From Gemmatimonadales bacterium (lineage in GTDB: Bacteria; Gemmatimonadota; Gemmatimonadetes; Longimicrobiales; Gaopeijiaceae), in contig REBX01000067.1 of NCBI GenBank assembly GCA_007692505.1, positions 1 through 41,415 of the forward strand: DNA of 41,415 nucleotides, written 5' to 3'. The notes under the pieces were generated by a model. The model was not told the DNA's origin. It worked only from the letters and a program-made list of their open reading frames with translations, and did no database searches. The translations under genes were made by a program, and so were the position numbers. Shown piece after piece: positions 8,693 through 16,686 of the stretch (the stretch's first letter is position 1; each line of letters opens with the position of its first letter).

Positions 8693-9412
8693 TCACATGG
8701 AGACCCGGTAGGGGAACCAGGCGGCCACGGCCTCCCCGGCCTGCCGGGCCGGGTTGAAGATCCACTGGTTCGCCTCCTGGATCAGGCGGCGATTGAAGCT
8801 GCGGCTGGGGGTCTCGGGCTCCAGTCGGGTGGAGTCGGCCACGACCCGGCCGTCCTCCCCGACGAAGACCCAGACCTCGATGGTGCGACCCCGGAGTTCA
8901 CTGTCCGTGGGGGGAATGATCATCCCCCGGGGCGACGGGGGAATCACCCGGGTCAGGCCCTCCTCCGACTGACCGCCGTCTCCTGCGCCGGTGGCCTCGG
9001 GGATCCCTGCGTCATCGCCGTCGTCGGCCGCATCGTCCCCCCGTGAGTCTCCCACCCCCGGATCGGGGAGGTCGGGTTCTGCGATCTCCACGTCCGGGTC
9101 TGGCTCCAGGTCGGGCTCCTCGATCTCCACAATGACGTCGGCCACCTCGATCTCCGGGACGGCCACGACCTCCTCGGGGGGAGCCGAGCGCAGCTGGACG
9201 GTCTGGATGACGCCGTCCGCCGCCTGGTCGTCCCGGTCCTGGGGGCCGGCAGCGGAGAGGGGCGACTCGGGACCGGACGGTCCCACGGAGAGGAGGACGA
9301 AGAGGAGGGCGTGAAGGATCAGGGAGATGAGGAATCCCTGCTGCCTGATCCGGCGCTCACGCCTCCGGCGCTCCTCCACCGAGTCGGCAGGAGTGTGCTC
9401 GCTGGATTCCAT
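8693..9412 (-). CDS. TonB-family energy transducer with acidic linker
   Basis: Inner-membrane-anchored periplasmic protein predicted to couple proton motive force to TonB-dependent receptors. The 239-aa product has a basic cytoplasmic N-terminus (ERRRRERRIRQQ), one transmembrane helix (GFLISLILHALLFVLLSVG, about residues 26-44), a long periplasmic linker and a TonB C-terminal domain (GRTIEVWVFVGEDGRVVADSTRLEPETPSRSFNRRLIQEANQWIFNPARQAGEAVAAWFPYRVSM). The histidine in the helix is a feature of TonB proteins. The linker is strikingly acidic (EIEEPDLEPDPDVEIAEPDLPDPG and DDAADDGDDAG) instead of the usual mix of proline with alternating lysine and glutamate stretches. ExbB/ExbD genes are not in the window. 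Two TonB-type outer-membrane genes lie immediately downstream on the same strand. Confidence 0.88.
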   Translation of the reverse strand: MESSEHTPADSVEERRRRERRIRQQGFLISLILHALLFVLLSVGPSGPESPLSAAGPQDRDDQAADGVIQTVQLRSAPPEEVVAVPEIEVADVIVEIEEPDLEPDPDVEIAEPDLPDPGVGDSRGDDAADDGDDAGIPEATGAGDGGQSEEGLTRVIPPSPRGMIIPPTDSELRGRTIEVWVFVGEDGRVVADSTRLEPETPSRSFNRRLIQEANQWIFNPARQAGEAVAAWFPYRVSM

Positions 9413-9511
9413 CCCGCCTCCCCGGCGCGATACGACAGACGGACCCGGCCGCCGAGACGCGACCGGGCCCGTATGGTGGTACGACCGAGGACCCCCTCAG
9501 GTTTCCTTTGC

Positions 9512-11179
9512 TCAATAGAACTGGTAGGGCGGCGACTCGAATGCAGCAGGGAGGTACTGGACCAGGAACGGACCGTAGGCCACGGCGATGAGGATGAGCA
9601 TGGCCACCAGCCAGTAGCGGAAGCGGTCCAGCTTCACCTCCCACCCCCTGGTCTTCGGCGGATGGTGGGTGGTGGTGAGGGGCAGGTCCATGGGCTCGTC
9701 CGTCTTCTTCCCGAAGAAGAGGGTCGCGGCGAAGACGGCGAAGAAGAGCATCCCACCCACGAACATGAGGGTACCCCCCAACCCGGTGAGCATGCCCGCC
9801 AGCTCCCAGGACGGCTTGGAGTACGCGGCCTCCAGCATGTTCGTCCGACGGGGCATCCCGTCGATCCCGCCACTGATGAGCCCCCGGGCCATGACCAGGA
9901 CTCCCGCGAAGTAGATCCAGCTCTGCAGGACGGCCATCCCCCGGCCCACCAGCTGCCGACCCGTGAGATAGGGGATGAGCCAGTAGGCAATCCCCATGAA
10001 GGACATGGTCACCGCCGATCCCACCGTCATGTGGAAGTGACCCGGCACCCAGGCGGTGTTGTGGATCGCCTGGTTCAGGTTGTACGAGGCGTTGATCAGC
10101 CCGGTGATCCCACCCAGGGTGAAGGTGAGCATGGCCAGGACCTGGGCCACCAGCGCCGGGTTCTTCCAGTCCAGCTTCAGGAACCAGTTGGCGAGCCCGG
10201 TACCCCCTCGCCTCCGCCCACCGATCTCCAGGGCGTACAGGACGGTGAAGGCGGTGACCATGCTGGGGAAGAAGACCCCGAAGGTCAGGGCTCCGTGGAG
10301 CGCCTTCATCCCCGTGCCGATGCCCGGATCCGTGTACTGGTGGTGGAACCCGGTGGGGATGGAGAGGAGGATGAACATCACGAAGACGACCCGGGTCAGC
10401 GAGTCGCTGAAGAGGGTGCCCCCGGCGTGGCGGGGCACCATGACGTACCAGGAGACGTACGCCGGCAGGAGCCAGAAGTAGACGATGGGGTGTCCCGAGT
10501 ACCAGAACAGGGTCCGGCTCAGGAGGGGGTCGGAGGACTCGATGAGCCCCAGGGACCAGGGGAGCAGCAGCCCCACCACGGAGATGGCGATCCCCACCGA
10601 GGCCACGGTCCACATGAGGTAGGTGGCCGCCGAGATGAAGGCGAGAAGGGGGATCCGCTCGCCCTGGTTCTCCTTCCTCCAGCTCCTGAGGGCAATGAAG
10701 ATGAGGGCCGTGGTCACCCACGTGCTCACCACCAGGAGGGCCAGGCCCAGGTAGAAGCTCCAGTGGGCCATGAGGGGCGGATAGAACGTGTAGAGCACGG
10801 AGGCCTGGCCCGTGGCCATGGCGTACCCCGCCAGGAGGGTCCCGGCCACCATGAGACCGAAGACGACCCAGAGCCATGTGGCGTTCAGGGGCCGGGCCAG
10901 GGCCCGGGAGGTGGTGAGGGCCAGGAACCCGTTGGCAAAGGCGAAGGTGAACACGATGGCGTTCACCACGCCGTGCACCGTGAGCCCCTGGTAGTAGTCC
11001 CGCATCCCGGGGAAGTACTGCAGGATGTCCACGGAGGCGTAGTTCAGCGCCTGCCCGAGTCCGTTGATGATCCCGATGAAGAGGGCCCCGAAGCCCAGGC
11101 ACACCATCGAGAGGATGGCGCGCTTCTGGGCCGTGGGGAGGTCGAAGCCCGTGGGGCTTGCAACGACGGGTGTGCTCAT
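9512..11179 (-). CDS. cbaA: ba3-type cytochrome c oxidase subunit I
   Basis: Catalytic subunit of a B-family heme-copper oxygen reductase in the inner membrane, reducing O2 to water and pumping protons. The 555-aa protein has about 13 hydrophobic helices. Heme b ligands are H69 (TVHGVVNA) and H383. The heme a3/o3 ligand is H381 in VPGHFHM. CuB ligands are H230 in YSGHPIVYFWLLPAY and the pair H279-H280 in GFHHQYTDPG, and Y234 is the tyrosine expected to cross-link to H230. The long GHPIVYFWLLPAY and PTGFHHQ-DPG stretches match the Thermus ba3 branch rather than the A-type enzymes. Its ATG overlaps the subunit II stop by four bases (ATGA). B-family enzymes usually work at low oxygen. Confidence 0.96.
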   Translation of the reverse strand: MSTPVVASPTGFDLPTAQKRAILSMVCLGFGALFIGIINGLGQALNYASVDILQYFPGMRDYYQGLTVHGVVNAIVFTFAFANGFLALTTSRALARPLNATWLWVVFGLMVAGTLLAGYAMATGQASVLYTFYPPLMAHWSFYLGLALLVVSTWVTTALIFIALRSWRKENQGERIPLLAFISAATYLMWTVASVGIAISVVGLLLPWSLGLIESSDPLLSRTLFWYSGHPIVYFWLLPAYVSWYVMVPRHAGGTLFSDSLTRVVFVMFILLSIPTGFHHQYTDPGIGTGMKALHGALTFGVFFPSMVTAFTVLYALEIGGRRRGGTGLANWFLKLDWKNPALVAQVLAMLTFTLGGITGLINASYNLNQAIHNTAWVPGHFHMTVGSAVTMSFMGIAYWLIPYLTGRQLVGRGMAVLQSWIYFAGVLVMARGLISGGIDGMPRRTNMLEAAYSKPSWELAGMLTGLGGTLMFVGGMLFFAVFAATLFFGKKTDEPMDLPLTTTHHPPKTRGWEVKLDRFRYWLVAMLILIAVAYGPFLVQYLPAAFESPPYQFY

Positions 11180-11664
11180 TCGACGATCACCCTCCCGTAC
11201 ATGATGTGATGTCCTGCACCGCAGTACTCATGGCAGATCATGAGGTGCTCCCCGGGCTCCCGGAAGGTGCCCTCCACCCGGGCCACCTGTCCCGGGATCA
11301 GCATGAAGTTCATCCGGGTCCCCTCGATATGGACGCCATGGATGACATCGGTGGTGGTGGCGATGAAGGTCACCTTCGCACCGGCCGGCACCCGGATCTC
11401 CCGGGGCTGGAACGCCCAGGCGTAGCCCAGGAGGACCACCTCGTACTCGTTGTCCCCCACCTGGCGCACGCCGGGCTCGTCGAAGGGCGGGGTGTCCCGC
11501 ACCTCCCGCACGTCGATCTGCTCCTCCCGGTCGGGGAGGTGCATGCCCATCCCGAAAGCCGAGTAGAAGAGGGCACCCAGAAAGGTGAGGAGCATGACCG
11601 CCGTGATGATCAGGAAGACCTTCTCGATGCGCTCGGCATCGAGTGGATGCTGTGAGTCGGCCAC
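11176..11664 (-). CDS. cbaB: ba3-type cytochrome c oxidase subunit II (CuA)
   Basis: Electron-entry subunit, with one N-terminal helix (KVFLIITAVMLLTFLGALFYSAF, about residues 15-37) and a periplasmic cupredoxin domain. The CuA site is complete: H109 in DVIHGVH, then C144, E146, C148, H152 and M155 in CHEYCGAGHHIM, the spacing found in the Thermus ba3 enzyme. At 162 aa it is short, like the single-helix subunit II of this branch. The start codon is GTG; a strong GGGGAGGT ribosome binding site lies just upstream and overlaps the subunit IIa stop codon, so translation is probably coupled to IIa. The stop overlaps the subunit I start. Confidence 0.95.
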   Translation of the reverse strand: MADSQHPLDAERIEKVFLIITAVMLLTFLGALFYSAFGMGMHLPDREEQIDVREVRDTPPFDEPGVRQVGDNEYEVVLLGYAWAFQPREIRVPAGAKVTFIATTTDVIHGVHIEGTRMNFMLIPGQVARVEGTFREPGEHLMICHEYCGAGHHIMYGRVIVE

Positions 11665-11667
11665 GGG

Positions 11668-11820
11668 CTACCTCCCCAGGAATTCGAAGAAGATGGCCAG
11701 CCACATCCCTGCCATTATCATGATGTAGACCATGACGAAGAAGAATGTCCCGGTGGGCGGCGGGATGGGGTCCTCCCGCTCCTCGGTGTGTGCGGGGCGT
11801 GGTCTGAGGTCGGGGTCCAC
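11668..11820 (-). CDS. ba3-type cytochrome c oxidase subunit IIa (small, not in ORF track)
   Basis: A 50-aa membrane peptide read directly from the sequence: a charged N-terminal half (VDPDLRPRPAHTEEREDPIPPPTG) and one hydrophobic helix (TFFFVMVYIMIMAGMWLAIFFEFLGR). It starts at GTG, with GGAGAG five bases upstream, and ends four bases before the subunit II start. A single-helix subunit IIa encoded just before subunit II is a hallmark of ba3-type oxidases, where it fills the position of a second helix lacking in subunit II. Position, size and topology all fit. Sequence identity to known IIa proteins was not tested. Confidence 0.82.
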   Translation of the reverse strand: MDPDLRPRPAHTEEREDPIPPPTGTFFFVMVYIMIMAGMWLAIFFEFLGR

Positions 11821-11900
11821 TTTTTCTCTCCGGCGTGCGGTTGGAGTGTGACGGGATCTGCGCTCGGGGATGGCAGTCCGGCTCGTCCGGGCCCTCCGGC

Positions 11901-12197
11901 CTACCTGGAGACGTCCTCTCCGGGAGTCCAGCCATCGGCATCGGCATCGGACGGAACGACCCTCTGGATGTAGAGGGACATGAGCCAGGCCAGCCCGATG
12001 AAGACCCCGATGAGGGCCATGGCGACGAGGTAGGCGCCCCCCTCCACCGGCTTACCGGCCAGGAAGTCCGACAGGGTCGACCAGATGAAGTACGCCATGG
12101 CCGAGCCCAGGACGAAGAAGACCACCAGGACTGCCGTGAGGCGGACCAGGGGGCCGGAGCCGGCCTTGCCGGAGGAGGCGGGAGGGGAGGGCGTCAT
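11901..12197 (-). CDS. Two-helix membrane protein heading the ba3 oxidase operon
   Basis: A 98-aa protein that I start at the ATG giving MTPSPPASSGKAGSG, because the 88 residues upstream in the track ORF look non-coding and GAGGA lies about ten bases before this ATG. It has two hydrophobic helices (LVRLTAVLVVFFVLGSAMAYFIW and AYLVAMALIGVFIGLAWLMSLYIQRVV) joined by a short loop, and a polar tail. I do not recognise a family. It is the first gene of the oxidase operon, 80 bases before subunit IIa, and could be an accessory subunit or assembly factor. That role rests on position only. Confidence 0.7.
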   Translation of the reverse strand: MTPSPPASSGKAGSGPLVRLTAVLVVFFVLGSAMAYFIWSTLSDFLAGKPVEGGAYLVAMALIGVFIGLAWLMSLYIQRVVPSDADADGWTPGEDVSR

Positions 12198-12506
12198 GAT
12201 CCGGGCATCCTCATTGTTCCGAGCGGGGGACGGGGACACGGGTTCGGGACCGCAGGATGGATCCGAGAGGCAACCTGCAGTGTCGCTCGCCGCATGGCAA
12301 GGGGAGTACCGAAAGCGCATGTCGTTTCGTGCCAACCACTTGGGTTGTGACACTTCGTCCATACGGAGGGCATTATGTCTCGGCAACCCCCAGGCGCCGG
12401 ACAACCTGTCCCGCCCCAGGGGACCGCTTGCGCCCCTTCTCGCCTCTGGACAACTTCCCATCTCTCCTGGCCCCCCCCTGTCCTCGACCGCTCACCCCGG
12501 GGCGCG
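12198..12506. promoter_or_regulatory. Divergent intergenic region between ba3 operon and heme o synthase
   Basis: This 309-base gap must hold the promoters for both the leftward oxidase operon and the rightward cyoE operon. On the minus strand CATAAT (about 12372-12377) resembles a -10 box, but no matching -35 box is seen. A short inverted repeat CAACC-ACTTG-GGTTG lies near 12334-12348. Co-regulation of oxidase and heme synthesis from one region is plausible. No specific factor can be named. Confidence 0.35.
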
Positions 12507-13391
12507 ATGTCCGACTCCAACGCCGCCCCCCGGACCACCCGGTTCCGGGCCTACTGGGAGCTGACCAAGCCCGGCATCGCCGGCTTCGTCATGCTCACCG
12601 CCGGGGTCGCCTTCTACGTGGCCTCCGGAGGCCGGGCCGAGCTCCTCCCGGTGATCCACACCCTGGTCGGGGTGGTGGTGGCCACCGCCGGGGCCCTGGC
12701 CCTGAACCAGTACATCGAGCGGAAGGTGGACGCCCGGATGCACCGCACCCGGACCCGCCCCCTCCCCTCGGGGCGCCTCCGCCCCGTGGAGGCCCTGGCT
12801 TTCGGCCTCCTCCTGGTGACGGCGGGGGTCGTGCACCTGGGGGTCACGGTGGGCTGGCTGGCCGCAGGCCTGACCCTGGCCTCCGCGGTGGCCTACAACT
12901 TCATCTACACCCCCCTCAAGCCCCGATCCTACGCGGCCACCTTCGCCGGGGCCTTTCCCGGGGCCATGCCGGCCCTCATCGGCTGGGCCGCCGCCACCGG
13001 GACGATCTCGCTGGGGGGGATGGTCCTCTTCGCCATTGCCTTCCTCTGGCAGCTTCCCCACGTCCTGGCCCTGGCCTGGCTGCTCCGGGAGGATTACCGA
13101 CGGGCCGGGTTCCTCCTGACCCCGCCGGACCCGGAGGGCTCGATCATCGGCCGACAGATGGTCCTCTACTCTGCCATCCTTGTCCCCTTCAGCCTGGTCC
13201 CGACCCCCCTTGGTCTCACCGGCAACATCTACCTGGTGGGTGCCCTCCTCCTGGGAGCCGTGGTGACGTGGTGGTCCGTCCAGGCCCTCCGGGACATGTC
13301 CAACCCGAAGGTGCGGAAGGTCTTCCTGGGGTCGCTGGCCTACCAGCCCCTCCTCCTGGGGCTCATGCTCCTCGATACCGTGAGGGTCTGA
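12507..13391 (+). CDS. cyoE: Protoheme IX farnesyltransferase (heme o synthase)
   Basis: UbiA-superfamily inner-membrane prenyltransferase that adds a farnesyl group to heme b to make heme o, the precursor of the heme at the oxygen-binding site of oxidases. I start at the ATG giving MSDSNAAPRTTRF (294 aa, typical length). The first aspartate-rich loop reads NQYIERKVDARMHRTRTRPLPSGR and the second region reads AYNFIYTPLKPRS, both characteristic; about nine hydrophobic helices follow the family pattern. In the first loop Gln and Glu replace two commonly acidic or aromatic positions (family NDYFDR). It lies divergent from the ba3 operon it presumably serves. The stop overlaps the next ATG by one base (TGATG). 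A strong ribosome binding site is not visible. Confidence 0.93.
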   Translation: MSDSNAAPRTTRFRAYWELTKPGIAGFVMLTAGVAFYVASGGRAELLPVIHTLVGVVVATAGALALNQYIERKVDARMHRTRTRPLPSGRLRPVEALAFGLLLVTAGVVHLGVTVGWLAAGLTLASAVAYNFIYTPLKPRSYAATFAGAFPGAMPALIGWAAATGTISLGGMVLFAIAFLWQLPHVLALAWLLREDYRRAGFLLTPPDPEGSIIGRQMVLYSAILVPFSLVPTPLGLTGNIYLVGALLLGAVVTWWSVQALRDMSNPKVRKVFLGSLAYQPLLLGLMLLDTVRV

Positions 13392-14602
13392 TGAACCGTT
13401 CCCGCGTCCTGGCCGCCCTGCCCCTCGTCCTTCTCCCCCTCCTCCTGGCCATGTCCGTCTTGCCGCCGACCCACCCCGACGACCCGGACCGGCCCCGAGC
13501 CCGGGACCTGGGCATCCAGGTCGGGATCTTCCAACCCGGTCCCCTGAACGCCATCACCGACGTGGCCGGGGTCCGGGTGGGCCAGACCACGGTCTCCGAC
13601 GGGGAGCGGGTGAACACGGGGGTCACCGCCATCCTCCCCCACGGCGGAAACCCCTTCCGGTCCCGGGTCCCCGCGGCCATCCACGTGGGGAACGGGTTCG
13701 GGAAGCTGGTGGGGGTCACCCAGGTCCGGGAGCTGGGCGAGCTGGAGACCCCCATCCTCCTCACCTGCACCCTCTGCGTGTGGCAGGCCGCCGACGCCAT
13801 GGCCGCGTGGATGCTGGAACGGGAGGGGATGGGAAACGTGGCCTCCATCAACCCGGTGGTGGGCGAGACGAACGACGCCGGGCTGAACGACATCCGGAGC
13901 CGTCCCATCGAGGCCCGCCACGTGGTGGAGGCCCTGGAGTCGGCATCGGACGGCGCCGTGGAGGAGGGCTCCGTGGGGGCCGGCACCGGCACCCGGGCTT
14001 TCGGCTGGAAGGGGGGCATCGGCACCTCCTCCCGGGTCCTCCCGGAGGACCAGGGCGGGTGGACGGTGGGCGTCCTGGTGCAGAGCAACTACGGCGGGAT
14101 CCTCACCGTGGATGGCGCCCCGGTGGGCCAGGAGCTCGGGCAATACAGCTTCCGTGGCTCGGTGGAATCCGGGGACGACGCCGGAGAGGCCCGCCCCGGG
14201 GACGAGGGCGACCCCGGGGCCGGCTCCATCATGATCGTCATTGCCACGGACGCCCCCCTGTCGGACCGGAACCTGGAGCGGCTGGCCTCCCGGGCCATGC
14301 TGGGGTTGGCCCGCACCGGCTCCTTCGCCGGGAACGGCTCCGGTGACTACATCATCGCCTTCAGCACCGCAGACGAGGTCCGGCGGGAGGGGGGCGCACT
14401 ACCCACTGTGGCCGACCTCCCCAACGCCCGAACCTCGGCCCTCTTCCAGGGCGTGGTGGAGGCCACCGAGGAGGCGATCCTCAACTCCATCTTCCGGGCC
14501 ACCACCACCTCGGGGATGGGCCGCAACGTGGAGGCCCTGCCCCTGGAGGAAACCCTGGACGTGCTGCGCCGCCACGGGGTCATCGACCCGGAGAGCCCAT
14601 GA
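13391..14602 (+). CDS. P1-family (DmpA-like) peptidase, exported
   Basis: Ntn-fold aminopeptidase of the peptidase family S58/P1 (DmpA, BapA), which self-cleaves to free an N-terminal serine nucleophile and releases N-terminal residues from peptides or amides. The 403-aa product begins with a signal peptide (MNRSRVLAALPLVLLPLLLAMSVLPP), followed by the family start GPLNAITDVAGVRVGQTTV, the TAILPHGG segment, INPVVGETNDAGLND and the cleavage/nucleophile segment GSFAGNGSGDYIIAFSTA, whose serine in GNGSGD is the expected nucleophile. Many family members are cytoplasmic, so the signal peptide is worth noting. It starts inside the cyoE stop and its stop overlaps the gdh start by four bases, linking peptide breakdown to glutamate catabolism. 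Confidence 0.92.
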   Translation: MNRSRVLAALPLVLLPLLLAMSVLPPTHPDDPDRPRARDLGIQVGIFQPGPLNAITDVAGVRVGQTTVSDGERVNTGVTAILPHGGNPFRSRVPAAIHVGNGFGKLVGVTQVRELGELETPILLTCTLCVWQAADAMAAWMLEREGMGNVASINPVVGETNDAGLNDIRSRPIEARHVVEALESASDGAVEEGSVGAGTGTRAFGWKGGIGTSSRVLPEDQGGWTVGVLVQSNYGGILTVDGAPVGQELGQYSFRGSVESGDDAGEARPGDEGDPGAGSIMIVIATDAPLSDRNLERLASRAMLGLARTGSFAGNGSGDYIIAFSTADEVRREGGALPTVADLPNARTSALFQGVVEATEEAILNSIFRATTTSGMGRNVEALPLEETLDVLRRHGVIDPESP

Positions 14603-15858
14603 GCGCCGGGAGCGACCCGCTGGCCCTCTCGGCCCGGCACCACTTCCAGCGAGCCGCAGACGGTCTGGAGCTGGACTCCGGCCTGAGGGACCTCCTCTCG
14701 GAGCCCCGCCGGGAGCTCCGGGTGCGCCTCCCGGTGGTCATGGACGACGGGGAGCTCCAGGTCTTCGATGCCGTCCGGGTCGTCCACTCCGATGCCCGGG
14801 GGCCGGCCAAGGGAGGGCTCCGCTACGCCCCCTCCGTCTCTCCCGGCGAGGTCCGGGCCCTGGCCGCCCTCATGTCGTGGAAGTGCGCCCTCATGGACCT
14901 CCCCTTCGGCGGGGGGAAGGGCGGGGTCACCGTGGACCGGAGCTCCATCTCGGACCAGGAGACCAGGGCCCTCACCGAGGCCCTGGTGGACGCCCTGGCC
15001 CCCTTCCTGGGCCCGGACCGGGACATCCCGGCACCGGACATGTACACGGACGAGCGGGTGATGGCCTGGTTCATGGATGCCTACCGACGCCACGCCGCCG
15101 GGCAGGTCCCCGGAGTCGTCACGGGAAAGCCCCGGGCGCTGGGGGGCTCCAGGGGGAGGAACCGGGCCACGGCCCGGGGCTCGGCCCACATCATCCGGCA
15201 GGCCCTGGCGTGGTGCGACCGAGAGCTGGAGGGCGCCTCGGTGGCCATCCAGGGGTTCGGGAATGCCGGCCGGGGGCTGGCCCGGATCCTGGGCGGCGAG
15301 CTGGGACTCCGGGTGGTGGCCGTCAGCGACTCCTCCGGCGGGGTCTACCGGGAGGACGGGCTGGACGCAGAGGCCCTGGCCACCGCCAAGGAGGAGGGGG
15401 CCTCCGTCTCGGAGCTGGCCGGGGGCGAGCACGGAGACGCCCTCACGAACGAGGAGCTCCTGGCCCTGGAGGTGGACGTCCTGGCCCCCGCCGCCCTGGA
15501 GGGGGTCGTCACCGAGGAGAATGCCTCCAGGGTCCGGGCCCGCCTCCTGGTGGAGACGGCGAACGGCCCCGTCCTTCCCGGGGCCGACCCCATCCTGGAG
15601 GAGTCCGGCGTCCGGGTGGTGCCCGACATCCTGGCCTCTGGCGGCGGGGTGACCGTCTCGTGGTTCGAGTGGGTCCAGAACCGCTCCGGGGACCGCTGGT
15701 CCGCCGACAAGGTGGAAGCCCGCCTCCAGGAGCGGATGGGGCTGGCCTGGGAGGCGGTCCGGACCCGGGCCGAGGACCGGGAGCTCTCCCTCCGGGACGC
15801 GGCCTGGCAGGTGGGGGTGGAGCGGGTCGCCGAGGCGGAGCGCTACCGGCGGGTCTGA
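14599..15858 (+). CDS. gdhA: Glutamate dehydrogenase (Glu/Leu/Phe/Val family)
   Basis: Oxidatively deaminates glutamate to 2-oxoglutarate and ammonium with NAD(P), or the reverse. The 419-aa length fits the hexameric small GDH class. Substrate residues are present: lysine in GPAKGGLRY, lysine in MSWKCALMDLPFGGGKGG, and aspartate in IPAPDMYTDERVMAWFMDAY. The NAD-binding fold starts at VAIQGFGNAGRGLARIL. A common GGS-GR-EATGRG signature reads GGSRGRNRATARG here, with alanine replacing a usual glycine. The C-terminal ILASGGGVTVSWFEWVQNRSG is typical. ATGA overlap with the upstream peptidase implies a cyoE-peptidase-gdh transcript. Related leucine or phenylalanine dehydrogenases are shorter, so glutamate is favoured but cofactor preference is unknown. 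Confidence 0.92.
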   Translation: MSAGSDPLALSARHHFQRAADGLELDSGLRDLLSEPRRELRVRLPVVMDDGELQVFDAVRVVHSDARGPAKGGLRYAPSVSPGEVRALAALMSWKCALMDLPFGGGKGGVTVDRSSISDQETRALTEALVDALAPFLGPDRDIPAPDMYTDERVMAWFMDAYRRHAAGQVPGVVTGKPRALGGSRGRNRATARGSAHIIRQALAWCDRELEGASVAIQGFGNAGRGLARILGGELGLRVVAVSDSSGGVYREDGLDAEALATAKEEGASVSELAGGEHGDALTNEELLALEVDVLAPAALEGVVTEENASRVRARLLVETANGPVLPGADPILEESGVRVVPDILASGGGVTVSWFEWVQNRSGDRWSADKVEARLQERMGLAWEAVRTRAEDRELSLRDAAWQVGVERVAEAERYRRV

Positions 15859-15879
15859 CCCCGGTGGTCCACGCCCTCC

Positions 15880-16491
15880 CTACCGGCGGGCCCGGTCCGG
15901 GTCGCCGGCGCCGGACACCACGGGGAGGGGCGTGTCGGAGGACTCGGGCAGCCCCCGGGCGCCCACCATCTCCAGGACCTCCCGGAGGATCTCGTGCCCT
16001 CGGTCCCGGGCGTACCACTTCCGGACCTCCCGGTACCGCTCCTCCACCTCCAGCTCCCGGCCGGGCCCGGTCACCCAGGTCTGCAGTGCGGAGGGCCGGG
16101 GGCCCCACCACCCCATCTCCCGGAAGGCCTCGTCGTAGGCAATGACCACGGGGATGGAGCGAGAGGTGCCCCCGGTGAGGTGGGCGTCCATGAGGTCCTC
16201 ATGCGAGTCCCGCTCCAGGACCCGGAACTCCAGCCCCGGCGCCGACCGGGCCAGGTGGTCCACCCAGGGGAGGCTGTTCACCGCGTCGCCGCACCAGTCC
16301 TCGGTGAGGGCCAGGAGGCGGACGGGCCCCTCCACCGTGGCCGCCGCCGTCTCCGCCCACTCGGGCAGCGAGACCCGGCCATGGAGGCCGGTCCAGAGGT
16401 CGTGGTTCTTCTCGGTGGTGGCGATCCAGCCCTCCAGGGAGGAGGCTTTCTTCCAGCGATCGGGGTCCAGGTCGGGGGCTCGGGGGGTCAT
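15880..16491 (-). CDS. Thioredoxin-fold protein with WCGD active-site variant
   Basis: A 203-aa cytoplasmic protein of the thioredoxin superfamily, resembling the thioredoxin_9 group. I start at the ATG giving MTPRAPDLDPDRWKKASSLEGW; the track ORF adds 55 residues that look non-coding. The active-site strand reads RLLALTEDWCGDAVNSLPWVDHLA: the usual WCGPC becomes WCGDA, so only one cysteine remains, which argues against classical dithiol exchange. The cis-proline position is present in SRSIPVVIAYDEAF, and the protein continues EMGWWGPRP. It converges on gdhA with a 21-base gap. Substrate and function are unknown. The single-cysteine WCGD form is common within this group. Confidence 0.85.
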   Translation of the reverse strand: MTPRAPDLDPDRWKKASSLEGWIATTEKNHDLWTGLHGRVSLPEWAETAAATVEGPVRLLALTEDWCGDAVNSLPWVDHLARSAPGLEFRVLERDSHEDLMDAHLTGGTSRSIPVVIAYDEAFREMGWWGPRPSALQTWVTGPGRELEVEERYREVRKWYARDRGHEILREVLEMVGARGLPESSDTPLPVVSGAGDPDRARR

Positions 16492-16644
16492 GGCTGGCGG
16501 GGGCTCGAGTATGGTGTCGTTTGTGGCGTCGTCGGTGCCCCATGGGACACCGGGACCGGCGATGAAGTACATGGGAACGAGGAGGGGGCCGGCCCAGGAA
16601 GGACCGACCCCCTCACTCATGTCTGAACCCGCGGGCCCTCCGGA

Positions 16645-16668
16645 GCGTTCCCCCAATGCAGGGGGCGC
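16645..16668 (-). terminator. Hairpin after the TPGFW lipoprotein gene
   Basis: CCCCC-AATGCA-GGGGG with outer GCG/CGC pairs across a TT bulge forms a stem about 20 bases past the lipoprotein stop on the minus strand. No T tract is present, so terminator function is tentative. Confidence 0.4.
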
Positions 16669-16686
16669 CCGGAGCGCGCCCGGGCC

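Noticed and set aside
9311-11209. 632-aa plus-strand ORF over the oxidase genes
   Set aside because: Composition is His/Gly/Glu/Pro-rich with no domains, and it lies opposite subunit I with all ligands conserved.
14241-16145. 634-aa plus-strand ORF
   Set aside because: Out-of-frame shadow of the P1 peptidase and gdhA; extreme Gly/Pro/Arg content.
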